A DNA stretch of 64,000 bases, taken from Calcarisporiella thermophila CBS 279.70. Its lineage: Eukaryota > Calcarisporiellomycota. Location of the stretch: contig NW_027192211.1 in the NCBI RefSeq assembly GCF_041956535.1, positions 495,995 to 559,994 on the forward strand. The letters run 5' to 3'. A program made the translations under genes and the position numbers. Below are positions 33,697-45,119 of this stretch, piece after piece. The first letter of the stretch is position 1. Each line of letters opens with the position of its first letter. A model generated the notes under the pieces. The model saw only the letters and a list, made by a program, of their open reading frames with translations. It did no database searches and had not been told where the DNA came from.

Positions 33697-35171
33697 ATGG
33701 CGTTATCTACACTTCAAAGTCTAAAACATCCTCTTGTTAAAGCAAGGTCCCAGCTGCCTTGGCGAGCTGGTTTCGTTCATGAAACTGTAAGTCGTTTGCT
33801 CCAAGTATTTTCCGATCTGTTCATTATGTCTACTAGTTCATTAATTATCATTCGCTTCGGTAGTTTACATCCAATCGATTCTTTTCAAGTCTCAATCGAA
33901 GATTAAATACTCATGTAATTGGCCGGTCATGGACACACAGGCCTACTTGGGCTTTTGCCACAACGCGATCCTACTCTAGTCCCGCCACCACCACCTTCAC
34001 CACACCAGTGGATGCCTCCACAGCGAGTAAAATTGCCTCCCTCTCCGATAATACATCGCAGACTCTAGAGACAGTCTCTTCCTCCCCTTCAATCCTTGAT
34101 GGATATCTTACTTCTCGCATTGCAGACACCACTATGCATATCGGTGATCTTAAATCCATGGGACTCTGTCACAACACTCCGGTTGGATGGCTGCAATCCC
34201 TGCTCGAGGCAACCCATGTCTGGACCGGTCTACCCTGGTGGGGAACCATTGCCCTCGTGACAGTTGCCATTCGTTCAGCGCTCATGCCGTTCATGATCAG
34301 TATTCAGCGTAACAATGCAAACATGATGAACATCAACCCGGAAATGCAGCGGCTCATGTCCAATATACAGACTGCTAAGAATGAGGGAGACAGTGCTGCT
34401 CTTTCTCGGTATACAATGGAGGTTCAGGACCTCTTCCGGAAAAACAAGTGCCATCCACTCAAGAGTCTTGGCCTACCGTTACTGCAGGCCCCCGTCATGA
34501 TCAGTTTTTACCTGGCACTTCGTAAAATGAGCGAGCTCCCGGTCCCGCAATTTCAAGAGGGCGGCATTGCCTGGTTCACCGATCTGACCGCAAAAGATCC
34601 TTATTATATCCTGCCCGCCGTGTCCTGCATGAGCATGATGGCCATCCTCGAGGTAAATTCTAGTCTTTGATGAGTTTCATATTTACTCAGCTTACATCGC
34701 TCTGACTACGTCTCAGTTGGGTACAGAAGCGGGCGCTTCCACCCCTCAGACTCGACAAATGAAGACCCTCTTCCGTGGTCTGGCTATTGTGATGATCCCA
34801 GCGACCTGCTGGTTCCCATCGGTAAGTAGAAAAAGAGGAAAATTAGAATTCTATCATCTTCATAATTAACTCGTTCTAAAACTCGCACCCCCACCCTTTA
34901 GTCCGTTTTCTGTTATTGGATTACCTCCAATCTCTTCTCTATGGGTCAAATTGCTATTCTGCGAAATAAGACTGTTCGGCGATTTTTGAACATTCCAGAA
35001 ATCAACCCTCGGGTGCAAGAGGAGAACAAGAAAAAGATGGGTTTCATGGAGGCCTTCAAGGCCATCACTGAGGACGCAAGGAAAAAAGCTGTTGACCAGG
35101 AACGGCAGCGGCAATTAAGAGAGCGGCAGGCTGCAACAGCGCTAAGGAGGCAGTCGCGCAAACGATTTTAA
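33697..35171 (+). CDS. OXA1: mitochondrial inner-membrane insertase OXA1
   Basis: Five exons: 33697-33786, 33837-33859, 33941-34652, 34717-34821, 34902-35171 (399 residues). OXA1 (YidC family) inserts mitochondrially made and some imported proteins into the inner membrane. The N-terminus is a basic presequence. GWLQSLLEATHVWTGLPWWG, FMISIQRNNANMMNINPEMQ, PLLQAPVMISFYLALRKM, MIPATCWFPS and SVFCYWITSNLFSM are typical YidC/Oxa1 segments. The Lys/Arg-rich C-terminal helix (EENKKKMGFMEAF to RRQSRKRF) matches the ribosome-binding tail. Exon 2 has only 23 bases; it is needed because the good donor at 33787 and the only good acceptor before 33941 are out of phase without it. Confidence 0.92.
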
Positions 35172-35635
35172 ATTTAAGATTTTAGAAAACAATAAAAAGA
35201 CTTGCTGTATACACAAAACACTACTCTTTTTTATTTTTCCCTCTCTTATGTGATCGGTCTTGGAATTTATCCGCTATGTTAATTTATGTCATCCATCTAA
35301 TGACTTGGACGCGTCTTGACCAGCATTGGAACGTGTGCTAGAAAATTAATATCTCTTGGAGGGGATACGGCCTAGCAACAATTCTACCGAACAAGGCCAA
35401 TGCGGATTCAGACCTTTGTTAGTCAGGTTTCAGAGGAAGTTTAACACGTACCAATTTTCGATGATATACGGTTCATTTATTTCTTTTAGTTCTTGGTTGC
35501 CGATAATTGTTTCTGTCACAAATTTGTCAGCAGCAGCTACTATTTATAAGAAAAGAAATAAAAGAAAGCATATATCTTCAAAAGTAGGGGCGAAGGACTC
35601 TTAGTGGCGAGCAGGGAGGTCACTGATTTTTTACG
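35172..35635. other. intergenic
   Basis: Between OXA1 and the orphan ORF. It holds an AATAAA signal near 35190 for OXA1. The 82-codon frame at 35356-35604 is not convincing. Confidence 0.5.
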
Positions 35636-36556
35636 ATGAATCGACAGACTATCGAAGGTGAACCTCGTGCACCGATATCTAGTGCTGGCACTGAGAGAAT
35701 AGATGTACCCGCAGGATTGGGCATCTTTTGTGGCGCTACTGCGAATGAGTGCGACAAGAAGTCCTCTGTCGCATTCAAACCTTATTGGGATATATCCGCC
35801 CTGTACAAGGAAACGTCTTCCCAGCAGGTTTTCACGTCCTGTGCGCCACCCTGTTCTGACTTGTATCCATACGAGCCTCTCTCCAAGCATCCTCTAAGCC
35901 TAGGGCAATCCCATCGGGGTAAATCAGAAGAGCTATTAGAATTTCAGTCGTCCAGAGGATCCTCTTCCGCTGCGTACTATTCTACCCACAACAGCGTACA
36001 TCAGCCTGCACCCAAGCGTCGTTCAACCGCGCCAATACTCTCACGCGTTGAGAAGCATGAAAAGCTCAATATAAGGAAATTATCCATGTCTTGGTTCAAG
36101 CCGGAATTATCCCAACGCGATCAGAACGCAGCTCATGAGAACAAGGGAGAGGTCCGAAATGGAAGCAACATATATCGAAGATTTTCAGAGCTGACAATCC
36201 CCGAGCTAGTGCAGGGCCTCAAATCCTTTCATTTTTCCAATGTCATACCTTGCATTCCAAAACGAATTTCGAGAGACCAGAAGGAAAATGGATGGGAGGG
36301 GACAGAAGAGATTGTGTTTTCTTGCGCCCGAAACAATGAAGGCACCACAAGTAGAGCTATGGAGAGCCCGATTGTGGAACGGGATCAGCTACTGCGATTA
36401 ATGGACGGGAAGCGTAAAGAAGCCACTGCTATTGACGAGATATCCTACAAAAGGCAGAAATCTAGTGGCACAGTAGGTTCAAGTAGAGCAAGATCAGAGT
36501 CGCACGGAAAAATTATCGATCATGCCGTACGAGAACACCTAGATTTATTTTGCTAA
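35636..36556 (+). CDS. orphan disordered protein
   Basis: A single open frame of 306 codons with a good ATG (ACGATGAAT). The protein is polar, rich in Ser, Glu, Lys and Arg, and probably mostly disordered. It has a possible bipartite nuclear signal (PKRRSTAPILSRVEKHEK) and a short region that could fold (YRRFSELTIPELVQGLKSFH). No domain is recognised and no splice sites interrupt it. It may be a lineage-specific regulatory protein. The length in an AT-rich region and the even codon use argue for a real gene. Confidence 0.6.
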   Translation: MNRQTIEGEPRAPISSAGTERIDVPAGLGIFCGATANECDKKSSVAFKPYWDISALYKETSSQQVFTSCAPPCSDLYPYEPLSKHPLSLGQSHRGKSEELLEFQSSRGSSSAAYYSTHNSVHQPAPKRRSTAPILSRVEKHEKLNIRKLSMSWFKPELSQRDQNAAHENKGEVRNGSNIYRRFSELTIPELVQGLKSFHFSNVIPCIPKRISRDQKENGWEGTEEIVFSCARNNEGTTSRAMESPIVERDQLLRLMDGKRKEATAIDEISYKRQKSSGTVGSSRARSESHGKIIDHAVREHLDLFC

Positions 36557-37010
36557 AAGAAGAGCTATGGGTGGATTGTTTTAGGGAACTCCAAGAAGGT
36601 TACTTTATTACCGAGCTGACGAGTTAGCATAGCCAAGCACAAGATATCACATACATGTGGCTTGCTCTCTACATCCATCGGCGTTTAATCGTGTTTATCA
36701 ATACACACACTTGTTCTTATCGTAATTTAATATTTATGAATTGTCTATTAGAGATCCGTGTCAGAGTTCTAATAAATAGATGTTGCCATTTTGTTGCAAG
36801 TTTGCTACTTGCAATTCAATGAATTCCGCCCTTTAAACTTTTCTTGAGATCCCCAAGCAATATTTGACAAGAGTTACTTTTCTGGAAAGTAGTGTGGCGC
36901 GAAGGGCCAAGAGATACGAATTGTTTAATATTGAGGTGGATATATTCTCATATCCAAGTCTCGGCCGAAAAGACAGCTCGTCTCATTAGCAACAAAGGAG
37001 ACTCAACTCA
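36557..37010. other. intergenic
   Basis: AT-rich, with AATAAA near 36770. It should contain the promoter of the DUF4203 gene. No other gene seen. Confidence 0.5.
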
Positions 37011-37883
37011 ATGAGGACTTTTGAACTCAATTTCATCACCTCTTTCTATTTTCTTCTTACTGTAATTCCTCTCATTCCACTTGCTCTTACAGCTCCGGCG
37101 GGCCTTTTCGATTCGACACTTGCACAAATCCGACCCAAGGATACCGTCGTTGTGATACTAGACAATGGTTCAAGTACATCTCACTTCCTCACCATACACT
37201 TAATAGTGGTTGCCTGCTTGCTTATGGGCACTGGGCTCTTACTTGCCCTCTGCGGCTACACAAATATACGATTAGTAATGTTTGCGGCAGGCGCCCTTAC
37301 CTTTGGTTTTCTAACATGGCTTGTTTTATTAAATGTGGAGCCGTCGGATGGATATGGAAGACACTCTGATACTATATTCTTGGTGGTAAGTGTAGGAGTG
37401 GGACTAGTTGCCGGGGTCTTGCTTGCCTATTGTTGGCGCCTTGCCATCTGGTTGCTGGGAGGATTGAGTGGCATTCTCCTTGGGATATGGATTCTTTCAT
37501 GGAAGACAGAGCTCATTTCACAAGCTTGGGGTCGTATCCTGCTTCTCTCTCTAATGAGCATCCTTGGAGTCATTCTCTCCGTTGCATTTGATCGCATAGC
37601 TTTTATTTTCACTACATCCTTTACCGGTACCTTTGGGTTTTTATGTGGACTTGATGTGTTTCTAAATACGGGTTTCCTCATGTCAATCTTGTACATAATT
37701 GACCCACGCCATGATTATAATTATAACGCAAATCCCCAAGCACTGGGGATGGTGGGTGGTGTAGCGGTCTTGACACTGATAGGCATACTTATCCAATACT
37801 GGATGATGCGTCGAGCCCATACGGCCTACCGAACAGCCGCATATAACCCTAAGAATGGGCTGGATTACTTTATTCAACTTTGA
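37011..37883 (+). CDS. DUF4203/TMEM198-like multipass membrane protein
   Basis: A single exon, 290 residues. A signal peptide (LLTVIPLIPLALTAPA) precedes a lumenal segment of ~25 residues and about seven hydrophobic helices with Gly-rich faces (GLVAGVLLAYCWRLAIWLLGG is characteristic). The Gly-rich helices and the spacing match the DUF4203 family, which includes TMEM198; fungal members are uncharacterised and probably sit in the plasma membrane or endomembranes. The short cytosolic tail ends FIQL. Membrane topology is well supported; the function is unknown. Confidence 0.82.
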   Translation: MRTFELNFITSFYFLLTVIPLIPLALTAPAGLFDSTLAQIRPKDTVVVILDNGSSTSHFLTIHLIVVACLLMGTGLLLALCGYTNIRLVMFAAGALTFGFLTWLVLLNVEPSDGYGRHSDTIFLVVSVGVGLVAGVLLAYCWRLAIWLLGGLSGILLGIWILSWKTELISQAWGRILLLSLMSILGVILSVAFDRIAFIFTTSFTGTFGFLCGLDVFLNTGFLMSILYIIDPRHDYNYNANPQALGMVGGVAVLTLIGILIQYWMMRRAHTAYRTAAYNPKNGLDYFIQL

Positions 37884-38180
37884 TTCACCCTCCAGTATAC
37901 ATTCCGAATGGACATCATTGCTGGCACCATTGTTACATATTTACATTGTTGTTTTTATTCTTTTTTTTCTGACAGCATATCAACCACAGATAATGCTACT
38001 ATACAAATAGGGTTTCCTATACATTAACATTATAATTGTTTTTTTCGGATTGATTTGACACATGCAAGTAAATTATCAAACGTAGAGAGATTGCCCTGGT
38101 GACTAATTGAACAAGAGTTTGTTACCCCACAATCTAATGGAATTGTGTTGCAGCCATTTTCAGGTGCCCGGCTTGATTGA

Positions 38181-39165
38181 TTACTTTGTATCAAGGGATT
38201 GTCGTCTCGGCCCTATTCAGATGGCATATAAGAAGTGTATGGAGCAATAACTAAGCAAATACCTTACCTCCGTTGTTGACCACATCCATTGGGCCGGTAT
38301 AGGGTCTGATCTTGGCAAGTGTATTGCTGACATTCTCAAGATATGCTCGTTTAGCTAGTGTAGGGTAATCAACCCCATTATCAGTGGTTTCCATTTGGTA
38401 TACATAAGCGGAGAATACCCACCTGTAGTAGGGTGCTCAAAGATAATCAGTGCGCGCGTGTCGTTGATCCACTTGATTCGATACCCCCCCTGCATGTTTT
38501 CATAACCTCTAAAGATATCATGCAAGTGGTGCGTTTTGAAAGAAGAGGGAAAATCGTACACATCAAGAACGGTAGTTCTGTCGTTGGTTTTCTTCGCTAA
38601 TGCAAAAAACCATCGAACACATAATGTTACAATTAATACACATATACGTTCTGCAGCACTTCAACCATAAATGGCATATACATGACCAGAAATTGTATTA
38701 GAAAATAATAGCTCAAAGAATATATGTACCTGATTCGATGAGCGATGCTGTTGGATCGACATAGGAATTTCGCTTTCGGTGCACGGCACCTTGTAATCTT
38801 GCCAAAAGCTCATCTTCAGCATATCTTACCCCATTCCATTCATAACCTTCCATGTTTTCCTCCCGTGCTAAGTTCATTTCACTTTCTTCATAATAGTAGC
38901 TTGGTAAACGGGGCTGCAACATTGGGACAGAGAGAGGAAGTGACAAGTGTTTGTTGCGGTTTCTTGAGAGGAAATCGTCTGAATTCCCAGCAGAGTATGG
39001 GGTCGGGGCGTGCCCATTAAAAGTCGTGTTGGGAGGGGAATTGCCAGAGTTAGATAGGCGTTTCTGAGCTGAATAGGACAGGCGGGAGACATATTGTTGC
39101 CTGGCAGCATTATCTACGAATGAATGGCTAGTAGATCGGTTGCGACGACCTGAGGTTGTGGACAT
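38181..39165 (-). CDS. R3HCC1/R3HCC1L-like protein with RRM-type domain
   Basis: Four exons: 39165-38730, 38596-38423, 38354-38268, 38212-38181 (242 residues). The first ~145 residues are polar and disordered, with SYS- and RNR-type repeats. The folded part reads TTVLDVYDFPSSFKTHHLHD, YRIKWINDTRALIIFEHP, TAKRAYLEN and KIRPYTGP, the RRM-like module found at the C-terminus of R3HCC1 and R3HCC1L. Animal members associate with the exon junction complex; fungal ones are uncharacterised. No R3H domain is visible in this copy. The last exon is just ten codons. It starts 353 bases from the divergent GPI16 gene. Confidence 0.75.
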
Positions 39166-39518
39166 TGTGATTTATCAAAAAATGGCAATGAAATTTCGGA
39201 ATAAAAAGAATGACTTAAAGCCCCAATGAAGAAAGAGAGAAACACTTAAATAATAGAATAAATTCGATAAGGATTTAGATTAATGTGGGAACGGTCGTTA
39301 GAAGAGTCGAGAGTTCAGCAAGGGTTTATACACTTGACGCCACCCATGCTGTTCTAGATACCAACTTTAAGATATATTGGAACACTTATTGTATAAAATA
39401 AGTATAATGTGGCACAGTTTGTGACTGCCCTTTCTTTTGTCTTGTCGCTCGAACGCGAATCTAATATGCACTTGGCTCCTGTTGGTTTTCTCCGTATTTA
39501 TTCGAACCTATCGTGGAA
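39166..39518. other. divergent intergenic region
   Basis: 353 bases between the divergent starts of the R3HCC1-like gene and GPI16. No gene or repeat seen. Confidence 0.5.
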
Positions 39519-41801
39519 ATGCGATTCTGCTCGAAATCCTTCGCATTTCTCTCTTTAATCTTAACTGGTTGTGCGGATGCTTTTGCAAGCAAGGAGGTTT
39601 TTAACGAAGAACTCCTAATCAAACCACTACGCGATGGAAAACAGCTCACGCATGCTCAATTCACAACGCGGTGGGATGCATCTGTACACTTAGAAGAGAC
39701 TGGTATGCCACAGTTTTCCATCTTTATCTTGAACCTAGCTAATATGTATGTTTCAGCTACGCACTATGGTTTATTTCCCAGAGCAATCGGCCAAGTACTT
39801 CAAAACTTTGGTGTCCATGAGCTACATCTCACTTTCACTCAAGGTCGCTGGGATTACGAGGAATGGGGTTATCCGATTTTCCCATCAGCAGGCAGAGGTG
39901 TGGAATTATGGGCAGTGATGGATGTGGTCGAGTAAATATTACTATCCTTACTTATATTATTATATTACGGAAACTCATCTCGATCGAAACTTTGTAGTGC
40001 GGATAGAAATTGGAAGAGTTTAACAAACACATTATCTGGACTCTTCTGTGCTTCTCTGAACTTTATTGATGATACCTTAACTGTAGAACCAAAACTCTCT
40101 TTTCGACATGATGATGAATTTGAGAGATGGCGAAGTAAGTGTATTTATCCTAGTACGTAGACACAAGCTATCTAGATTTCATGCGAGTGTATTTGCTTTT
40201 AATTAATTAGACCATAATGGTACCGTTCTGAGATATGGTGCCTTGGCACGCGAGAGCGTGTGCACTGAGAACCTGACACCCTGGATAAAGTTGCTACCAT
40301 GCAAGTCAAAGGTAGTATTTTCATGCCCCGTTTTTCCGGATCCAATAATCATCTTATCAAGATATTAAATTATATATCTAAAGTCTGGAATAGCCGCACT
40401 GTTGAATGCCTACAAGCACTATAACAGCAATTTCCACTCCATGGCCATTCATGCACGGCACTCTTGTTCAGATAAAGAGTGTAGTCATAAAGTTCTTGAA
40501 CTGGTGCAAACAGTAACCAGTGTGTTTGATCCTGTCCCGCGAACTGCAAAGCGAGGTTAGATTTTTCCTATTTTATATTTTCCCCATCAACTACTAATAG
40601 TCATTTTTCTACTCTAGACTGGTCAATTCGCTCCCTATTTGACAGAACTATTCAGGGTGCCTGCCCCGTTGCCTCGTCATCTCGCTTACTCGTAATGCTC
40701 CCTGAAGACCCTTCTACATATAGTCTCTCACAGCCTCCATCGGAAGTTTTCGATTCCTCTTCTCAAGAAAATTCAGTAAATCGCAAAATAGCAGTCTACG
40801 ACTTGAAACAGATACAGGGTGACTTTGACTTGAGCATGAATTGGAATGAGGAAAAATTCGAGTATTCCACCAAAAAAGAGCCATTGGCAAGATTGGTTGC
40901 TCATCGGTCAATAACAGGTCGGTAAAAAATAAGAATGATTGCGATCAACCACCTTCGTTCAGTGTAAATCGATAACTTTTATTCATTACGTTAGGCTATG
41001 GGCAGGAGCGTGGGGGTATAACTGTCAGAATCGAGAATCAAAGTGCAGAATCTTTGTCTGTTACTTATTTTGATGCAGTACCTTGGTTCCTGCGCTTATA
41101 TCTGCACACGCTTAATGTGAAAGTTCTCAATTCTTCCTCCGCTCTCCACAATAACTCTACGACCCACCAGAAAGACCTCGTAGAAAAAATATTCTATCAG
41201 CAGGCAAAGGATCGGGAGCGGCCCGCACTGATAGAAATGATTGCAACGGTTCCACCCAGAAGCGTGGTCGCCGTGTCTATCGATTTTGATATGGCATTTT
41301 TGAAGTATACTGAGCACCGCCCAGATGCGAACCGAGGCTTTGATATCGGGTAATAATCGAGGCTAAAATTTGATCGATATAGCTGGCTAATGGGATGTTT
41401 GTATATAGCCCTGCTGTTGTGATGGCATCTCTATCGGACAGTCAGGACTTCATCTTCCCTCAGAACTATGGATTTTCTCCTCTTACCCTTGGCCAAAGGT
41501 AAATGTTTCTCTTTAACCCAACTCTTTTAGCTGTAGTAACAATACGTATTCGATAACAATTTAAATTTTCAGGTCGACGTCTGTTGTCCAGACATGTCGA
41601 GTGTATACCGAGAATCTTCTCGTCTCTCTTCCTACCCCTGATTTCAGTATGCCCTACAATGTCATTACGCTGACATGTACAGTTATTGCGATGGCTTTTG
41701 GATTTATATTCAATTTAATCACAAGACGGTTTGTGTTAGTGGAGGAGGAGGAGAAGCAGAAGAAGAAAGAAAAGGAGGAAGTAGAGAAAAAAGTTACCTA
41801 G
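39519..41801 (+). CDS. GPI16: GPI transamidase subunit GPI16 (PIG-T)
   Basis: Nine exons: 39519-39702, 39757-39931, 39998-40134, 40211-40311, 40384-40555, 40618-40917, 40995-41349, 41409-41498, 41573-41801 (580 residues). GPI16/PIG-T is the lumenal scaffold of the ER complex that attaches GPI anchors. A signal peptide ([14 protein letters not shown]) leads to segments typical of the family: [61 protein letters not shown], and a C-terminal helix ([13 protein letters not shown]) followed by a Lys/Glu-rich cytosolic tail. The first intron (39703-39756) is 54 bases, a multiple of three without a stop, so unspliced reading would insert 18 residues. The 40918 intron uses a gtcggt donor. Confidence 0.93.
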
Positions 41802-42329
41802 TTGTTATTTTTCATCATTTGTTCATTTCCTTCAAAATGCAAAATATGTTATAATATATAAGAGCCGTTTCGCTTTGTAACCTGCTGGAAAGCCTTGAAA
41901 ATATCTATTATATATATCTGTTCATATTTTATCAATCTTGATTGAAGAAAGATTCAAAAGTGATATGAAAGATTATCCTAATCAACTTTTTTTTCAATCT
42001 ACGGCTTTCGCCCATAATCCAGCACAGCTGGACGCAGTTGTACGCTTGATGGAATAGCACATGTGATCACCAATAACATAGACTATTGTGGTTGTGAATC
42101 GATTCAGTAGCCATGGTAATAGTACGACACAGTATTCCAAATGATTTGAGGACTACAAGTTCTCTGCCCGAGAAAGGGTGCCCTGGAAAACACAACGTTT
42201 GTAATATTTACAGCCGTTTAGGTGGGGAAATATCCTTATTAGAACGGTTAAAATAACCAGGATTATATACTATATATACACAAAAGAAACAATGGTAGTG
42301 TCCAAATGCAAGATTTCGTCCGGTAGTTC
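41802..42329. other. convergent intergenic region
   Basis: AT-rich, with TATA-type runs near 41850-41930. Between the GPI16 and SOSS-B 3' ends. No gene seen. Confidence 0.5.
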
Positions 42330-43510
42330 TCATTCGTTATAAAGGTCATACTCTAGCCGTGGTCGTTTTCTTGTTGGCCACGTGTGTGAATCTCTATTCT
42401 GCCCGGACATTGGGGTAGAAGAGGGTTGCCGGAGTTGTGCTGGTGGTGGAGGGGAATACCGTGGGGGCGAGGATTCTTCATTAGGCCGGTCGTAATCATG
42501 GTGATAAAATCTACCCCCTCCTCCTCGCCCTCCCCTAATATTACCCCCAGCCCCTCTTCCTCGACCACTTCCTCTTCCACCGCCACCGTTTGACTTTCTT
42601 CCTTTTCCTCGATCACTCTGGGGTGCTGTAGATAAAGATTTACGTTCGTTATTTCCACCCCCATTACCACCACCTCTATTTTTCCCACGTGTTCCACGAG
42701 CAGGTCCTTTAGCACCTCGCGTTGGACGATTAGGCTCACCGTCCCGCTCTCGTTTGGGTGTCGGTGGAGGCGGTGGTGTTGGTTCTTTGGTAGGAAGTGG
42801 TTGTCCAGGTAAGAGTGGAATCTGGAAAAATGGGAAAACTTAGTACGATGTCAAACCTGGAATAAAGAAAATTCGGATGACAAACCATCACACCAGGCTT
42901 ATTTGGATCGGGTGCCCAAGTATAATCGCTCATCCTAGGATTCTCGACAAAGAGCATGGTATCTCTAGAATAGGTATCCAAGTAATGAGGACAAAATGTT
43001 CAAAAAAAGCGAAAAATGCAAAATGCAACTTACTCGCCAATTCGTTTGACTTTACCATATTTTGCAGTTGTAAGCTGTAGCGACCCGCGGAATAATTTTG
43101 CCTCGCTGTTTTGTCAGAAACAGTTAGATATACGTCGTGTGCTCAATAAAATTTAAAAAGTCATACCCTCCAATTATACGTAGTATGTCACCCTGCTTTA
43201 TAAATTTGCCCATTTCACCCCATATACTCATAGTGATGGTGCCTGAGATGTCGGCAACCAGGAACCAGTAGATGCTCTGGCCATTATGAATTATACGGGG
43301 CTGTTGCGCTGTTCATGAACATGCGAGAACTAGTCATTAGGGATGGAGAGTAACCTAACCTAAACATATCTCAAAACCATTCTCACCTTTTTCCAACACG
43401 ATCACTTCACAATCAAAGCCACGCATTTGCGGGCGCATTTCAGCAATAGGGAGCAATCGTTTCTCGGTAGAGGCGTTAAAGCCACTTCCGGGCAGAGGAA
43501 CAAGATTCAT
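42330..43510 (-). CDS. SOSS complex subunit B-like OB-fold ssDNA-binding protein
   Basis: Five exons: 43510-43387, 43308-43167, 43105-43034, 42964-42886, 42821-42330 (302 residues). The N-terminal ~125 residues form an OB fold that follows human NABP1/2 (hSSB1/2): EMRPQMRGFDCEVIVLEK, VADISGTITMSIWGEMG, IKQGDILRIIGGEAKLFRG, LQLTTAKYGKVKRIGE, DTMLFVENPRMSDYTW. In animals this protein binds single-stranded DNA within the SOSS complex (with INTS3) at double-strand breaks. The C-terminal tail is long and rich in RGG/GGR repeats and Pro, typical for nucleic-acid binding and for arginine methylation. An open frame on the same strand (42353-42739) is a shifted shadow of this tail. Confidence 0.85.
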
Positions 43511-45119
43511 TTAATGTTCCGACCACGAGGGATTGGCTGAGGTTGTGGGCAAAAAGAGGGAGAGGAAATTTGTTTCTGATATTTAGTTGAAATTTTTATT
43601 TCTGAGTTGAAATCAGGCTTTCTCTCCCGCTGAATTTATTTTCTCTAAATATTTGTATAATTCGCGGAGAAAACGATGGCTTGGGCTTCTGTAATTCAAA
43701 TTATGGGTAGCGAATTTTTTTTATTTCCGATTTCTCTAGCCAAAACTTTTTGTACTGATAACCATAGACCTCCAATGATTCATTACTGCTAGACCCTCAG
43801 TTCATCCTCTTCCATACATCACACACATACACGGCTGATGTCTAGGAGGAAAGAGCTGAGAAACCCTTGTGACAATTGAGTGAATTATTTTCCAGCTCAT
43901 TCTCTAGTAAATTGCAAAGATTAATTGCAACGAAATCGTATTCAAAACTGTACAGCTAAATGACAGAATTGTATGCGATGAAAACAGTCAGTAATTAGAG
44001 TGATAGGTGTTAAAACTTCTCATCGATGAATAATTGACATTAGAAATGATCAAAAGCAAGTTTCTCAAGGAACAAAGAACTAGAAGTTAGCAACAATCGA
44101 CACGCGCACCATGCAAATAGTTATAGTTGTAACTGCCGACTTACTTTTGTAGTTTTGGTCAATTTTCTTCAAAACTTTTAAGTCTATGCTTTATCACCGA
44201 TAAAGAGTGTATTTTTAGAAGACTTGAGGCTCTAACATAATCACATACAGCATAATCAAGATATAATAAATGGAGTATAAATGAATTGACGATCAAGCTA
44301 TTCCACAATAGTTAGCACATCTTGCAATTAAAACTCGAAGGCATTCTGCACCTATGCTCTATGATAAAAAAAAAGCAAGACCAAATTTTAAATTTACTCT
44401 TCAAACAGTGAGATATGGGAAGAGACTGTAGTGGGTAAAAATGCAATAATAAGCGATTAGCAAAACACAACCTGTTATCGAGTGTAAAATGGGAGATTAA
44501 TGGGAAACTACTTTATTAGGCAGCGTTTACGTATATTTAAAGGTTGGGATCGGCTTGTCAATTATAAGATTCTTCCGAATAGAAAATGATAGTTGTTGGC
44601 TCATCCGTAGATTAAATTTCTCATTACTGGTTCGATTGTGCTTACAAATATTTGACATACAATTTTTATGGCTCAACATCATTGAATAAAGCGCAGGCCA
44701 TCGGTTGGTAATCTTTTGGATATATTTGCTTGCTTTATGCCTTCATTTATAGCAGTACATTGAAATACTCGTTGAAAACCTGAAAAGAGCAATCTGTCAA
44801 AATTCTCGATCATTTTATGGTTTCCTTCTCCGATGAGAGGGTAGGTGCAACTCTTACTTTGCCTACTTATATATGCATCATGCTATAAAGAGCTATGTAC
44901 ATCGATTATATCAGTATCAGTTTTTCTCTTCATCCTATATAATAATAAAAACAACATTGATCAAACCAAAAAAACTAAATAGTGAAGCTAAAATCCGTAC
45001 ATCATGAACTGCAATCAATTGTATACCATCATATTCGTATGATTCAACTATAGACGATGCAGAACCCAATTTCGACTGCATTTGTTGAATACGATACAAA
45101 TCACAAGTGTAACAAGCGT
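43511..45119. other. long gene-free AT-rich region
   Basis: About 1.6 kb with no open frame of note on either strand, no recognisable RNA gene, and no obvious repeat family. It is the longest stretch in the window without any credible frame. Confidence 0.5.

Noticed and set aside
33607-33906. 99-codon ORF overlapping the OXA1 start
   Set aside because: Extends through the OXA1 first intron; it is a read-through of exon 1, not a separate gene.
42353-42739. 128-codon minus-strand ORF rich in Glu, Val and Gly
   Set aside because: Shifted frame of the RGG tail of the SOSS-B gene.
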